A DNA stretch of 64,000 nt, taken from assembly GCA_044356305.1 (NCBI GenBank), contig JBIKWM010000008.1, positions 36,147-100,146 on the forward strand, written 5' to 3'. A program made the position numbers and the translations under genes. Source of the DNA: JBIKWM01 sp044356305 (GTDB lineage: Bacteria; Bacteroidota; Bacteroidia; UBA10329). Numbering within the stretch: position 1 is the stretch's first letter; the number at the start of each line of letters is the position of its first letter. The notes beneath the pieces are model-generated. The model saw only the letters and a program-made list of their open reading frames with translations, did not search any database and had not been told where the DNA came from. Of the stretch, positions 25,415 through 34,257 are shown piece by piece.

Positions 25415-27382
25415 ATGGACATTTCCATAGTGATTGTCAATTACAATGTGCGCCATTTCCTGGAGCAGTGCCTGCTTTCGGTAAGTGAGGCAGTAAAGGG
25501 GCTGGAGGCCGAGGTGTTTGTGGTCGACAATTGTTCTACCGATGGCTCTGTGGCCATGGTGCGCGACCGGTTCGCCTGGGTCATCTTAATGGCCAACGGG
25601 GAGAATGTGGGTTTTTCGCGGGCCAATAATCAGGCCATGCAGGTGGCCAAGGGCCGGTATGTGGTGCTGCTGAACCCCGATACCATTGTGGAGGCCGATA
25701 CATTCCGCTCGTGCATCGCATTCATGGACAGCCATACCGATGCCGGAGGCATGGGTGTGCGCATGGTTGATGGCAGCGGTTGTTTCCTGCCCGAGAGCAA
25801 ACGCAGCCTCCCTACCCCGGAGGTGGCATTCTACAAGATATTCGGCCTAAGTGCGCTGTTCCCGCGTTCGGCCCGGTTCGGCAGGTACCATCTCACCTTC
25901 CTGAAGGAGGATGAGACACACAAGGTAGAAGTACTTAGCGGAGCTTTCATGCTCATGCGCAAGGAGGTGCTAGATGGCATTGGGCTGCTCGATGAGCAGT
26001 TTTTCATGTATGGCGAGGATATCGACCTGTCATACCGCATCACTCAGGCCGGATACGCGAATTACTACTATCCCGAAGCCCGTATCGTCCATTATAAAGG
26101 GGAGAGCACCAAGAAGGGCAGTCTTAACTATGTGTACGTTTTCTATAACGCCATGGCCATTTTTGCCCGTAAGCACTTCTCGCGCGGACGGGCACGGCTG
26201 TTCTCAGTACTGATCAACTTCGCCATTGTGTTCAGGGCTGCGCTGGCAGTGGCCAACCGATTTGCCGGACAGGCGGCAGTGCCCATGCTCGATCTGCTCA
26301 GTGTCTTTATCGGACTTGTTGCGGCCGCTGTGGTGTGGGAAAGCCGTGTCAAGGCAAGCGAAGGGGTGCATTATCCCAACGAATACTATGCATACGTGCT
26401 GCCAGCATATGCCCTGGTGTGGGTGCTTGCCATGTTCATAGCCGGTGGATATGACCGGCCGCTGCGGGCCAGTCGACTGTGGCGCGGTGCATTGGGCGGT
26501 TCGGTCGCTTTGCTGGTCATATATGCCCTGATGGGCGAGGATGTCCGTTTCAGCCGGGCCGTGGTGCTATTAGGGGCTGCATGGGCCATTGCCTATTTTC
26601 CTCTGAGCAGGTGGGTGTTGAATCGTGCCGGATTTGAAGGATTTGACCTTAAACCTGGCCGAGGCAGGCGCTTCATCATCATTGCCGATCCCGAAGAACT
26701 TCCCCGCATCGACCGTCTGCTTCGGGCCGCTGTGCCCAACCCCGACTTTGTGGGTCATCTGTGCACAGGCCGGCCCCAACGCGCCATGCGTGGCATCAAC
26801 ATATTGGGCGATGTGAAGGACTGGATACAATTGGCCCAGCGGCACCAGGTGGCCGAAGTGGTTTTTTGTGGCCGCAGCCTCTCATCGGCCCAGATAATTG
26901 ATCTGATGGAAGGGGGTAGGGGCTGCGGGTTGGAATTCCGCATTGCACCTCGCGATGCCATGTTCATCATCGGCACCAACACGGTCGATACGGCCGATAA
27001 TGTGCGTGTGGCCGGTGCTGACAACATAGCATCGGCATCGGAATGGCGCATGAAAAGGCTGTTCGATGTTGCCTTTTCCATCGTTTCTATTCTGTTGTTT
27101 CCGGTGCTCGCGTTTGTGGTCAATCGGCCCTTTGGTATGGTCTCTAACGCCCTGTCGGTATTGGCCGGGTGGCGCTCATGGGTGGGTTATTCAAGTAATA
27201 GTGGTAGCCCTACAGGTCTGCCCGATCTGCCCGAAGCGGTGGTGCACCCGTTGGTCGGTTCGGTGGCCATCGGTCTGCCAGAGGATTTCGTGGGCCGTTG
27301 TGACCTACGGTATGCCGAAGGATTCAGTTTGCGCAGCGAGCTTGATGCACTGGTGCGGGGGTTGGCCCATTTGGGCGACTGA
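25415..27382 (+). CDS. Family 2 glycosyltransferase fused to a membrane domain and sugar-transferase-like relic
   Basis: A 655-residue membrane protein. Residues 1-240 are a GT2 glycosyltransferase: SIVIVNYNVRHFLEQCL, DNCSTDGS, NPDTIV as the metal site, and MYGEDIDLSYRI. Then come about five transmembrane segments between 255 and 400, a Rossmann-like part (RRFIIIADPEELPRIDRLL), and from about 548 a start like undecaprenyl-phosphate sugar transferases, MKRLFDVAFSIVSILLF. The core with the catalytic acidic and Arg residues is missing, with a jump to LSVLAGWRSWVGY near the end. So the GT2 part is expected to be active, while the last domain is likely not. It would act in surface polysaccharide synthesis. 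Confidence 0.85.
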   Translation: MDISIVIVNYNVRHFLEQCLLSVSEAVKGLEAEVFVVDNCSTDGSVAMVRDRFAWVILMANGENVGFSRANNQAMQVAKGRYVVLLNPDTIVEADTFRSCIAFMDSHTDAGGMGVRMVDGSGCFLPESKRSLPTPEVAFYKIFGLSALFPRSARFGRYHLTFLKEDETHKVEVLSGAFMLMRKEVLDGIGLLDEQFFMYGEDIDLSYRITQAGYANYYYPEARIVHYKGESTKKGSLNYVYVFYNAMAIFARKHFSRGRARLFSVLINFAIVFRAALAVANRFAGQAAVPMLDLLSVFIGLVAAAVVWESRVKASEGVHYPNEYYAYVLPAYALVWVLAMFIAGGYDRPLRASRLWRGALGGSVALLVIYALMGEDVRFSRAVVLLGAAWAIAYFPLSRWVLNRAGFEGFDLKPGRGRRFIIIADPEELPRIDRLLRAAVPNPDFVGHLCTGRPQRAMRGINILGDVKDWIQLAQRHQVAEVVFCGRSLSSAQIIDLMEGGRGCGLEFRIAPRDAMFIIGTNTVDTADNVRVAGADNIASASEWRMKRLFDVAFSIVSILLFPVLAFVVNRPFGMVSNALSVLAGWRSWVGYSSNSGSPTGLPDLPEAVVHPLVGSVAIGLPEDFVGRCDLRYAEGFSLRSELDALVRGLAHLGD

Positions 27383-27399
27383 CCCCACACGCGGTGGCA

Positions 27400-27407
27400 T
27401 ATCTTTG
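27400..27407 (+). promoter_or_regulatory. Promoter -7 element TATCTTTG before the E2 gene
   Basis: Perfect TAnnTTTG, 44 bp before the ATG at 27451. No TTG at the proper -33 spacing is seen; one lies 25 bp up. Confidence 0.5.
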
Positions 27408-27450
27408 CCGCCCCTCAATTCAGAAAAGGGAATCCTACACAGGCGTTGAT

Positions 27451-28791
27451 ATGGCTCGTACCGAGGTGCTGATGCCCAAGATGGGCGAGAGTGTGGCTGA
27501 GGCCACCGTGATCAAATGGCTCAAGAATGTGGGCGATTCCGTTGCCCTCGATGAACCGATAATGGAGATTGCGACCGATAAGGTCGATTCAGAGATCCCA
27601 TCGCCTGTGGCTGGTATTTTGGCCGAGCAGTGCTGTAAAGAGAACGATGTGGTGCAGGTGGGCAGGCCCGTTGCTGTTCTGACCACTGATGCGGCTGAGG
27701 CCGCCCCTTCAGCTCCTGCTACACCTATTTCAGTTGCTGCGGTCACCACACCAACGGCTTCTGCGGCACCTGTTGTCTCTGCCGGTGGCACCGAGGTGGG
27801 TCGCACCGGGCCATCAGGTCGCTTCTACTCTCCGTTGGTGCGCAACATTGCCAAAGAAGAAGGCATAAGCCTCGAAGAGCTTGAGCTTGTGCCGGGTACT
27901 GGGCAGGACGGCCGTGTCACCAAACATGATATGCTGAGCTATATGGTCAACCGGGGCGCTGTGGCGCCTGTTGCGGCCCCTATAGCTGCTGCTTCGGCCC
28001 CTGTGGTCGCTGCTCCTATTGCGACTGCTCCTGTATCTGCCGCACCGGCCGTTGTCTACAAGGCGAACATCACGCTGATGGATGGCGATGAGGTGGTGGA
28101 GATGGACCGCATGCGGAAGATGATAGCAGAGCACATGACCATGTCGAAGCACACATCGGCCCACGTGACCAGTTTTGTAGAGGCCGATGTGACCAACATT
28201 GTGCTATGGCGCGACCGTAATAAGGCGGCATTTGAGAAGCGCGAGGGCGAGAAACTCACCTTTACGCCCATCTTCATCGAGGCCGTGGCGCGTGCCATCA
28301 AGGAATTCCCTGGGGTGAATGTCTCAGTTGATGGCGACCGGATAATCAGGCGCAAACAGATCAACATCGGCATGGCTGCTGCGCTGCCAACAGGCAACCT
28401 GATTGTTCCCGTGATCCGCAATGCTGACCAGAAAAACCTCATTGGCCTTTCCAAGGAGGTGAATGACCTTGCCGGCCGGGCGCGTGCAGGCAAGCTGAAA
28501 CCAGAGGAGATCCAAGGTGGAACATACACCCTTTCGAATGTGGGCACCTTCGGCAATGTGATGGGCACACCGGTCATCAATCAGCCCCAAGTGGCTATTC
28601 TGGCTGTCGGTGCCATCCGAAAGAAACCGGCTGTGATTGAGACACCTCAGGGCGATCTGATCGGCATCCGGCACATGATGTTCCTCTCGCACAGTTATGA
28701 CCATCGTGTGGTCGATGGTTCGTTGGGTGGGATGTTCGTGCGGAGGGTGGCCGACCTTCTCGAATCATGGGATCCGGAACGAACCATCTGA
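27451..28791 (+). CDS. 2-oxo acid dehydrogenase E2 (dihydrolipoamide acyltransferase)
   Basis: A 446-residue E2 enzyme. The lipoyl domain has Lys44 in TDKVDS, then a Pro/Ala-rich linker, the E3-binding domain (YSPLVRNIAKEEGISLEELE...GRVTKHDM) at about 127-167, a second Ala/Pro linker, and the acyltransferase core from about 210 with DHRVVDG, where His418 is catalytic. It moves an acyl group from lipoate to CoA in a branched-chain or 2-oxoglutarate type complex; the exact one cannot be told. E1 and E3 genes are absent here. The start is set by MARTEVLMPKMGE; an earlier GTG would overlap the promoter. Confidence 0.93.
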   Translation: MARTEVLMPKMGESVAEATVIKWLKNVGDSVALDEPIMEIATDKVDSEIPSPVAGILAEQCCKENDVVQVGRPVAVLTTDAAEAAPSAPATPISVAAVTTPTASAAPVVSAGGTEVGRTGPSGRFYSPLVRNIAKEEGISLEELELVPGTGQDGRVTKHDMLSYMVNRGAVAPVAAPIAAASAPVVAAPIATAPVSAAPAVVYKANITLMDGDEVVEMDRMRKMIAEHMTMSKHTSAHVTSFVEADVTNIVLWRDRNKAAFEKREGEKLTFTPIFIEAVARAIKEFPGVNVSVDGDRIIRRKQINIGMAAALPTGNLIVPVIRNADQKNLIGLSKEVNDLAGRARAGKLKPEEIQGGTYTLSNVGTFGNVMGTPVINQPQVAILAVGAIRKKPAVIETPQGDLIGIRHMMFLSHSYDHRVVDGSLGGMFVRRVADLLESWDPERTI

Positions 28792-28872
28792 TGTGCATTT
28801 CGCATCAAAACATCCCTTCACATTTTCAGGGTTAATGTCATACTTTGGCCCCGATTCACCCACAGGTCGGCA

Positions 28873-30501
28873 ATGACGCTACGAACCGGATCAGCGATCA
28901 TACTCCTCACTCTAGCGGCTATCGGTGCTCAGGCACAGGGCAACGCTGCATCTGAGGTGCTGGTACGCAAGTTCTACCCCACTGCTAACGAGCAGCTCAA
29001 GAACGGGCGCTACCCTGCTGCCGCTCAGAATTTTGCTCAGATGGTCGAATCGGACCCGAAGAATGCCAACCTGAACTATAAGGCCGGTATGAGTTATCTG
29101 GGCCTTCCAGGACAGAAAGATAAATCTGTTCCATATCTGGAATTTGCGGTCACCGACATCAACGAGAAGTACAAGGACTCGCCCAATGAGCGCAAGGCCC
29201 CGGTAGATGCCATTTACCAATTGGCCCGCGCTTATCACATCACATTCCAGTTCGATAAGGCCATTGAGCACTACCGTAAGTTTGCCAATGTGGCCAAAGT
29301 GACCGATCAGGCCCAGTTGGATGAGCTGAACCGTCAGCTCGAGATGTGTGAGAACGGCAAACTGATTGCCGAGACGCCCGTGAGCGCCACCATCAGAAAC
29401 CTCGGGATCAAGCTCAACACTAAGTTTGATGAGTATGCACCTGTGGTGGATGTGACCGAGAGCGTTATGATCTTCACTTCGCGTAGGCCCACAGGCACAG
29501 GCGGTTTTCAGGACCCGGACGGGGAGTATTACGAGGACATTTTCATCTCTGTGAAAGAAGATACGCTATGGGGCCTGCCCAAAAGCATCGGAGGCAAAGT
29601 GAACACTGACGGGCACGAGGCCAGCATAGGCCTGAGCCCTGATGGACAGGAGCTTTTCATATACAGGGATGATTATGGCGATGGGAATATCTACGCCAGT
29701 CAACTCATCAGTGGCGAGTGGCGGGTGCCCGTGCGCCTCGGAGAGGCTGTTAACAGCACCTACCGCGAGACTCACGCGTCCGTTTCGGCCGATGGTCAGA
29801 CCCTTTATTTCACCAGCGACCGCCCGGGCGGGCAGGGTGGCATGGACATTTGGCGGGCGCGCAGATTGCCCACGGGTGATTGGGCCAGAGCAGAGAATCT
29901 CGGGCCACGTGTGAATACCAGATTTGATGAGGAGGCCCCGTTCATCCACCCGGATGGAAAGACGCTCTTCTTTAGTTCGAAGGGACATACGAGCATGGGT
30001 GGATTCGACCTGATGTTCACCATTTCGGATGATGGTGGTGCTTGGTCGAGCCCAATGAACATGGGCGTGCCCCTCAATTCGGCCGATGACGACTACTTCT
30101 TTGTCATGTCTCCCGATGGTAAGCGCGCCTATTATTCCTCGAGCATGAAAGGTGGGCAAGGAGGCAAGGACCTCTACATGATTTACCTCGAACGCGAAGA
30201 GACTCCGCTCACTGTTTACAAAGGTGTTTTCAGTCCTGATGCAAGCGGGAATCTGCCACAGAACGCCTCGATATCTGTGACCGATAACAACACAGGAGAG
30301 CTGTATGGAACCTATCGGCCACGTGCCGATAACGGGCGCTTCATACTGGTGCTGAATCCGGGTAAGGACTACATGATCACATACGAGGCCGATGGATTTG
30401 CTTCGCGGTCGGAGAAGCTGTTCGTGCCTGAGAACACGGCCTATTTCGAGATAAACAGGGCCATTCAGATGAATCCGATCACCCTCGAGGGCGGGCGTTG
30501 A
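28873..30501 (+). CDS. TPR-PD40 envelope protein 1 (no OmpA domain)
   Basis: A 542-residue exported protein, first of five related genes. A signal peptide ends near GAQAQ. Residues 30-165 have TPR repeats (RYPAAAQNFAQMVESDPKNANLNYKAGMSYL). Residues 183-440 are a PD40 beta-propeller with SPDGQELFIYRDD, SADGQTLYFTSDRPGGQGGM, HPDGKTLFFSSKGH and MSPDGKRAYYSS. The last 100 are a carboxypeptidase-regulatory-like sandwich. It has the PorE-like layout but lacks the OmpA end. A TACTTTGG promoter candidate lies at 28841. Confidence 0.85.
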   Translation: MTLRTGSAIILLTLAAIGAQAQGNAASEVLVRKFYPTANEQLKNGRYPAAAQNFAQMVESDPKNANLNYKAGMSYLGLPGQKDKSVPYLEFAVTDINEKYKDSPNERKAPVDAIYQLARAYHITFQFDKAIEHYRKFANVAKVTDQAQLDELNRQLEMCENGKLIAETPVSATIRNLGIKLNTKFDEYAPVVDVTESVMIFTSRRPTGTGGFQDPDGEYYEDIFISVKEDTLWGLPKSIGGKVNTDGHEASIGLSPDGQELFIYRDDYGDGNIYASQLISGEWRVPVRLGEAVNSTYRETHASVSADGQTLYFTSDRPGGQGGMDIWRARRLPTGDWARAENLGPRVNTRFDEEAPFIHPDGKTLFFSSKGHTSMGGFDLMFTISDDGGAWSSPMNMGVPLNSADDDYFFVMSPDGKRAYYSSSMKGGQGGKDLYMIYLEREETPLTVYKGVFSPDASGNLPQNASISVTDNNTGELYGTYRPRADNGRFILVLNPGKDYMITYEADGFASRSEKLFVPENTAYFEINRAIQMNPITLEGGR

Positions 30502-30541
30502 TAACTGGGGGAAATTACCTTACCCCGTATCCTTAAAATAA

Positions 30542-30549
30542 TATCTTTG
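30542..30549 (+). promoter_or_regulatory. Promoter -7 element TATCTTTG before the second TPR-PD40 gene
   Basis: Perfect TAnnTTTG, 48 bp before the ATG at 30597 and 41 bp after the stop of the gene before it, so this gene has its own promoter. Confidence 0.5.
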
Positions 30550-30596
30550 GCGCGCTCCTAAAAAGGGGCCTCATCTTTTTTTCACCTGCGCGACCT

Positions 30597-33500
30597 ATGG
30601 AATTGACCTTGGGCAAGAATCTGAACGGCATGCGCTGCATACTTAGCCTTTCTTGCCTGATTATCGGCTTGCCTCTCTGGGTGTCTGGTCAGCCCTTCGG
30701 TTCCGGAGAGTTCAAGACCAAGTTCATGAAGGCCGATGCCATGATCTATGACGGCCGGCATGAACAGGCGTTGCCATTGGTGATGGATCTGATAGCCACC
30801 GATTCTTCCAATGCCAATCTGAGTTTCATGCTCGGATCCTGTTATCTGTTCACGAAGCAGTATTCAAAGGCACTTTATTATCTCGACAAGGCGGTGCGCG
30901 ATGTCTCCATCTCGCATCAGGAAGCCAACCCAAAGGAGCGGAAGGCGCCAGGCATGGCGTATTTCTACCTAGGCAAGGCGCACCATTTCATCAACGAGTT
31001 CGATCAGGCCATATCAAATCTGTACAATTACCGTTCGTTCATCGATATGAACGATTACGCTGCATACACTGAGGTAAAGCGTCATATTGAGTATTCTGAG
31101 AACGCTAAGGAATTGGTGGAGAATCCGGTCAAGACCGATATCAAGAATATTGGCCCGACACTTAATACCAACTATCCGGAGTTCTCGCCAGTCATTTCGG
31201 CCGATGGGCAGACCCTCATATTCACTTCTAGGCGCGAAGGGAGTACAGGTGGTAAGCTCGACCAGAACGGGAAGTTCTATGAGGACATCTATGTGAGCAA
31301 AAGAGAGGGCGAAGATTGGAGCAAGCCTCAGAGCATTGGTCGCAATATCAATACTGATGGTCATGAGGCGAGTATAGGACTTTCTCCAGATGGACAGACC
31401 CTTTTCATCTACAAGGACGACAATGGCGATGGCAACATCTATGAGAGTTCGCTGATCAATAACGAATGGTCAACCCCTCGTAAAGTGGGAGGAGATGTGA
31501 ATACAAAATCGTGGGAGACACACGCCACCATTTCGGCCCGTGGCGATATGATTGTTTTTACATCGAATCGCGATGGCGGACAGGGTAAGCGCGACATATG
31601 GTTCTGCAAGTTGTTGCCCAATGGTCAATGGGGAGTGGCCCAAAATATGGGGCCGCTGATCAACACCCTTTATGACGAAGATGCACCTTCGCTATCGGCC
31701 GATGGAAACACATTGGTCTTCAGCTCGCAAGGGCACAATTCGATGGGCGGATTTGATATTTTCCGTACAGAGTTCGTTGATGGTGCATGGACAGCCCCTG
31801 AGAATCTTGGCTACCCGATAAATACTGCCGAGGACGACATCTTTATGGTCACAACCCCTGATGGGCGGTATGCTTACTACAGCTCCCAGCGCGAAGGAGG
31901 GGCAGGTGAGACAGATCTGTATCGGGTGAAACTCGATGTAAAGCGTCCTTCACTGCTAACAGTTTTCCGTGGCCTTGTCATAGTGCCAAACATGGATTTT
32001 GCTGGCACCAAGGTGGTTATGGATGTGCAGGATCAGGCATCGGGCCTCAGCATGGGGCAATTCAGGCCGAACGCCACTACAGGAGCCTATGTGTTGATTC
32101 TTGAACCGGGCATGAGCTACCGGGTGACCTACAGTGCGAGTGGGTATGGACCTGTGCAGAAGACAATCATGTCTGATGACATGAGTGCCTATGAGGAGAT
32201 AATGAAGGCGGTCGATCTGGAGCCAGTGGTATTTGGAGGCGAGCTTGAGGCACAGCTGAAAATGAAGCAGGATCTGGAACGCGAAAGGGCCGCGAACGAG
32301 CGCCTTTTGGCAGAGGAGAATGCGCGTCTGCAGGCTGCGTTTGAGGCAGCACAGGCCCAGGCAAAGGCGAAAGAGGAGGAAGAAGCGCGCATCAAGGCCG
32401 ATGAGCAGGCAAGCGCTGAGGCTCTTGCCGCTGAGGAGGCCAGAAAGGCTGAGGAGGCCCTGAGAGCCACAGAGGCCAAGCAGCAGCAAGAGCAGGCGGC
32501 AGAAACAGAGCAGCCCCAGCAGACCGAACCCCAGCCTGAGATTCAGCCTGAGCCGATAGCCGAACAACCTGTTGCGGTGGCGCCTCAAGAGAATGATGCC
32601 TTAGCCAAGAAGCGTGCGGCTATTGAGGAGATGCGCAAGCGGATGGCTCAGCAGGCAGAGGACAATGCCCATAACGAGCCTACGGAGGTAACTACCAAGG
32701 AGATTACGCCTACAGAGCAGCCAGAGCCTCAAAAGTCAGAGCCTGTTGCTGCGGAGGAGCCAGTTGTCGTGCAAGAAGCTGCAGCGGAGCCTGAGAAACA
32801 GCCTGAGAAACAGCCTGAGTCGGCAGTAGTGAGCGAGCCGGTTGAACAACCAGAGCCAGAATCTACGCAGGTTTCTCAACAGGAGGAGGCACGGGTTACG
32901 GAGCCGGTTATGGAACAGCAGCCAGAAGAAGTGGCTGTGGCCGAACCTGTGCAGAACCAGAAGTCTGATGCAGAGCGTCAGTTGGAGGAGAAGCGAATCA
33001 AGCTTCAGAGGCAGATTGACGATCTGAGGCAGAAACAACTGGGCAAGTCGCAGGAGCTCCAGAACGCAGCCGATGAGGCCGCACGACTCAAAGCGGAATC
33101 GGATGCCAAGGCACGTGAAGTGGAGGAGGCTAAGGCAAAGGCTGCAGAGGCCGAGCGTCAAAGGCTAGCCATTGAAGCAGAGACCAAGAAAGAGGCAGAG
33201 GCTATAGCCAAGGCTGAACGTGAAGCTCAGGAAATAGTCAAGTTGGAGCAGAAAGCGCATGCCGAAGCAGAGGCTAAACGTCTAGCAGACGAGAAGGCAC
33301 GGGAAGAAGCCGAGGCCAGGAAGATTGCCGAAGAGGAAGCCCGCATCAAGGCTGAAATGGAGGCTCAGCGCAAGGCTGAAGAAGCTGCACGTAAGAAGGC
33401 TGAGGCTGAGGAGAAGGCCCGGATTGAACGCGAGCGGATGGAGCAGGTGCTTGCTGAGCAGAGAATCAAGAAAGAGGAGGAGGAGAAGAGGAAGGCTGTT

Positions 33501-34238
33501 CTTGCTGAAGAGCGCAAGAAAGCCGAGGCCGAACGTCAGGAGACCATCAGAATTGAAAAGGAGCAGGCTCGGATAAAGGCGGAGGCAGCAAAAGCAGAGG
33601 CCGAGGCGGAGGCAATTGCGAGGCGGAATTCAGCGATAGAGGCAGGCACCATAGCTGAACTCAGGAAGATCAATCAGAAGTTGATCGATGAGAATCGGGA
33701 TATCAAGAAGCAACTGGCTGACATCAACGCGAAGTTGGATATGATCATCAATATACTCTCAGCAGGCAAAGGGGATGAGACATTCAGTGAGGCGGACCTC
33801 ACCGAGCTCAGCAAAAAAGGGAAGTTGGTACTCAATAATATCTTCTTCGATTACAATCAGGCCAGTTTGCGCCCCGAATCAAAAAAGGAACTCAATAAGC
33901 TTGTCTCGTTCTTGAAAGGCAATCCGGATGTGGCCATTGTGATAGGTGGGCACACGGATTCGCGTGGTAACGATGAATACAACATGAACCTGTCCCAGGA
34001 GCGTTCTGAATCAGTGAGCTCTTATTTGGTGAGTAGCGGAATTGATGCAAGTAGGCTCTCTGCCCGTGGATATGGCGAATCGAAACCGATAGCAAGGAAC
34101 GAGAATGTTGATGGGACGGATAATCCAAAAGGTCGCCAGCTGAACAGGCGCATTGAAATAAGTATAGTGGGTGCCGGCATGGATGATGTGGAGGTGAAGA
34201 AGATCAAAGTCCCTTCAGAACTTAAAGTAGTTGATTGA
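30597..34238 (+). CDS. TPR-PD40-coiled coil-OmpA envelope protein 2
   Basis: A 1213-residue exported protein. Order: signal-like start, TPR repeats at about 40-165, PD40 propeller at 190-455 (SADGQTLIFTSRREGSTGG, SPDGQTLFIYKDD, SADGNTLVFSSQGHNS), carboxypeptidase-regulatory-like sandwich at 465-550, a long Glu/Ala/Lys coiled coil at 555-1065 with a Pro/Glu/Gln-rich break at 640-800, and an OmpA C-like domain at 1080-1205 with GGHTDSRGNDEY and the closing NRRIEI. The OmpA end would hold the protein to peptidoglycan. The coiled coil of about 400 residues could reach some tens of nm. No beta-barrel is seen. It is likely a periplasmic or outer-membrane-linked structural protein, in one cluster with its neighbours. 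Confidence 0.87.
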   Translation: MELTLGKNLNGMRCILSLSCLIIGLPLWVSGQPFGSGEFKTKFMKADAMIYDGRHEQALPLVMDLIATDSSNANLSFMLGSCYLFTKQYSKALYYLDKAVRDVSISHQEANPKERKAPGMAYFYLGKAHHFINEFDQAISNLYNYRSFIDMNDYAAYTEVKRHIEYSENAKELVENPVKTDIKNIGPTLNTNYPEFSPVISADGQTLIFTSRREGSTGGKLDQNGKFYEDIYVSKREGEDWSKPQSIGRNINTDGHEASIGLSPDGQTLFIYKDDNGDGNIYESSLINNEWSTPRKVGGDVNTKSWETHATISARGDMIVFTSNRDGGQGKRDIWFCKLLPNGQWGVAQNMGPLINTLYDEDAPSLSADGNTLVFSSQGHNSMGGFDIFRTEFVDGAWTAPENLGYPINTAEDDIFMVTTPDGRYAYYSSQREGGAGETDLYRVKLDVKRPSLLTVFRGLVIVPNMDFAGTKVVMDVQDQASGLSMGQFRPNATTGAYVLILEPGMSYRVTYSASGYGPVQKTIMSDDMSAYEEIMKAVDLEPVVFGGELEAQLKMKQDLERERAANERLLAEENARLQAAFEAAQAQAKAKEEEEARIKADEQASAEALAAEEARKAEEALRATEAKQQQEQAAETEQPQQTEPQPEIQPEPIAEQPVAVAPQENDALAKKRAAIEEMRKRMAQQAEDNAHNEPTEVTTKEITPTEQPEPQKSEPVAAEEPVVVQEAAAEPEKQPEKQPESAVVSEPVEQPEPESTQVSQQEEARVTEPVMEQQPEEVAVAEPVQNQKSDAERQLEEKRIKLQRQIDDLRQKQLGKSQELQNAADEAARLKAESDAKAREVEEAKAKAAEAERQRLAIEAETKKEAEAIAKAEREAQEIVKLEQKAHAEAEAKRLADEKAREEAEARKIAEEEARIKAEMEAQRKAEEAARKKAEAEEKARIERERMEQVLAEQRIKKEEEEKRKAVLAEERKKAEAERQETIRIEKEQARIKAEAAKAEAEAEAIARRNSAIEAGTIAELRKINQKLIDENRDIKKQLADINAKLDMIINILSAGKGDETFSEADLTELSKKGKLVLNNIFFDYNQASLRPESKKELNKLVSFLKGNPDVAIVIGGHTDSRGNDEYNMNLSQERSESVSSYLVSSGIDASRLSARGYGESKPIARNENVDGTDNPKGRQLNRRIEISIVGAGMDDVEVKKIKVPSELKVVD

Positions 34239-34257
34239 TAGGTCTTAAAGGGTCACA

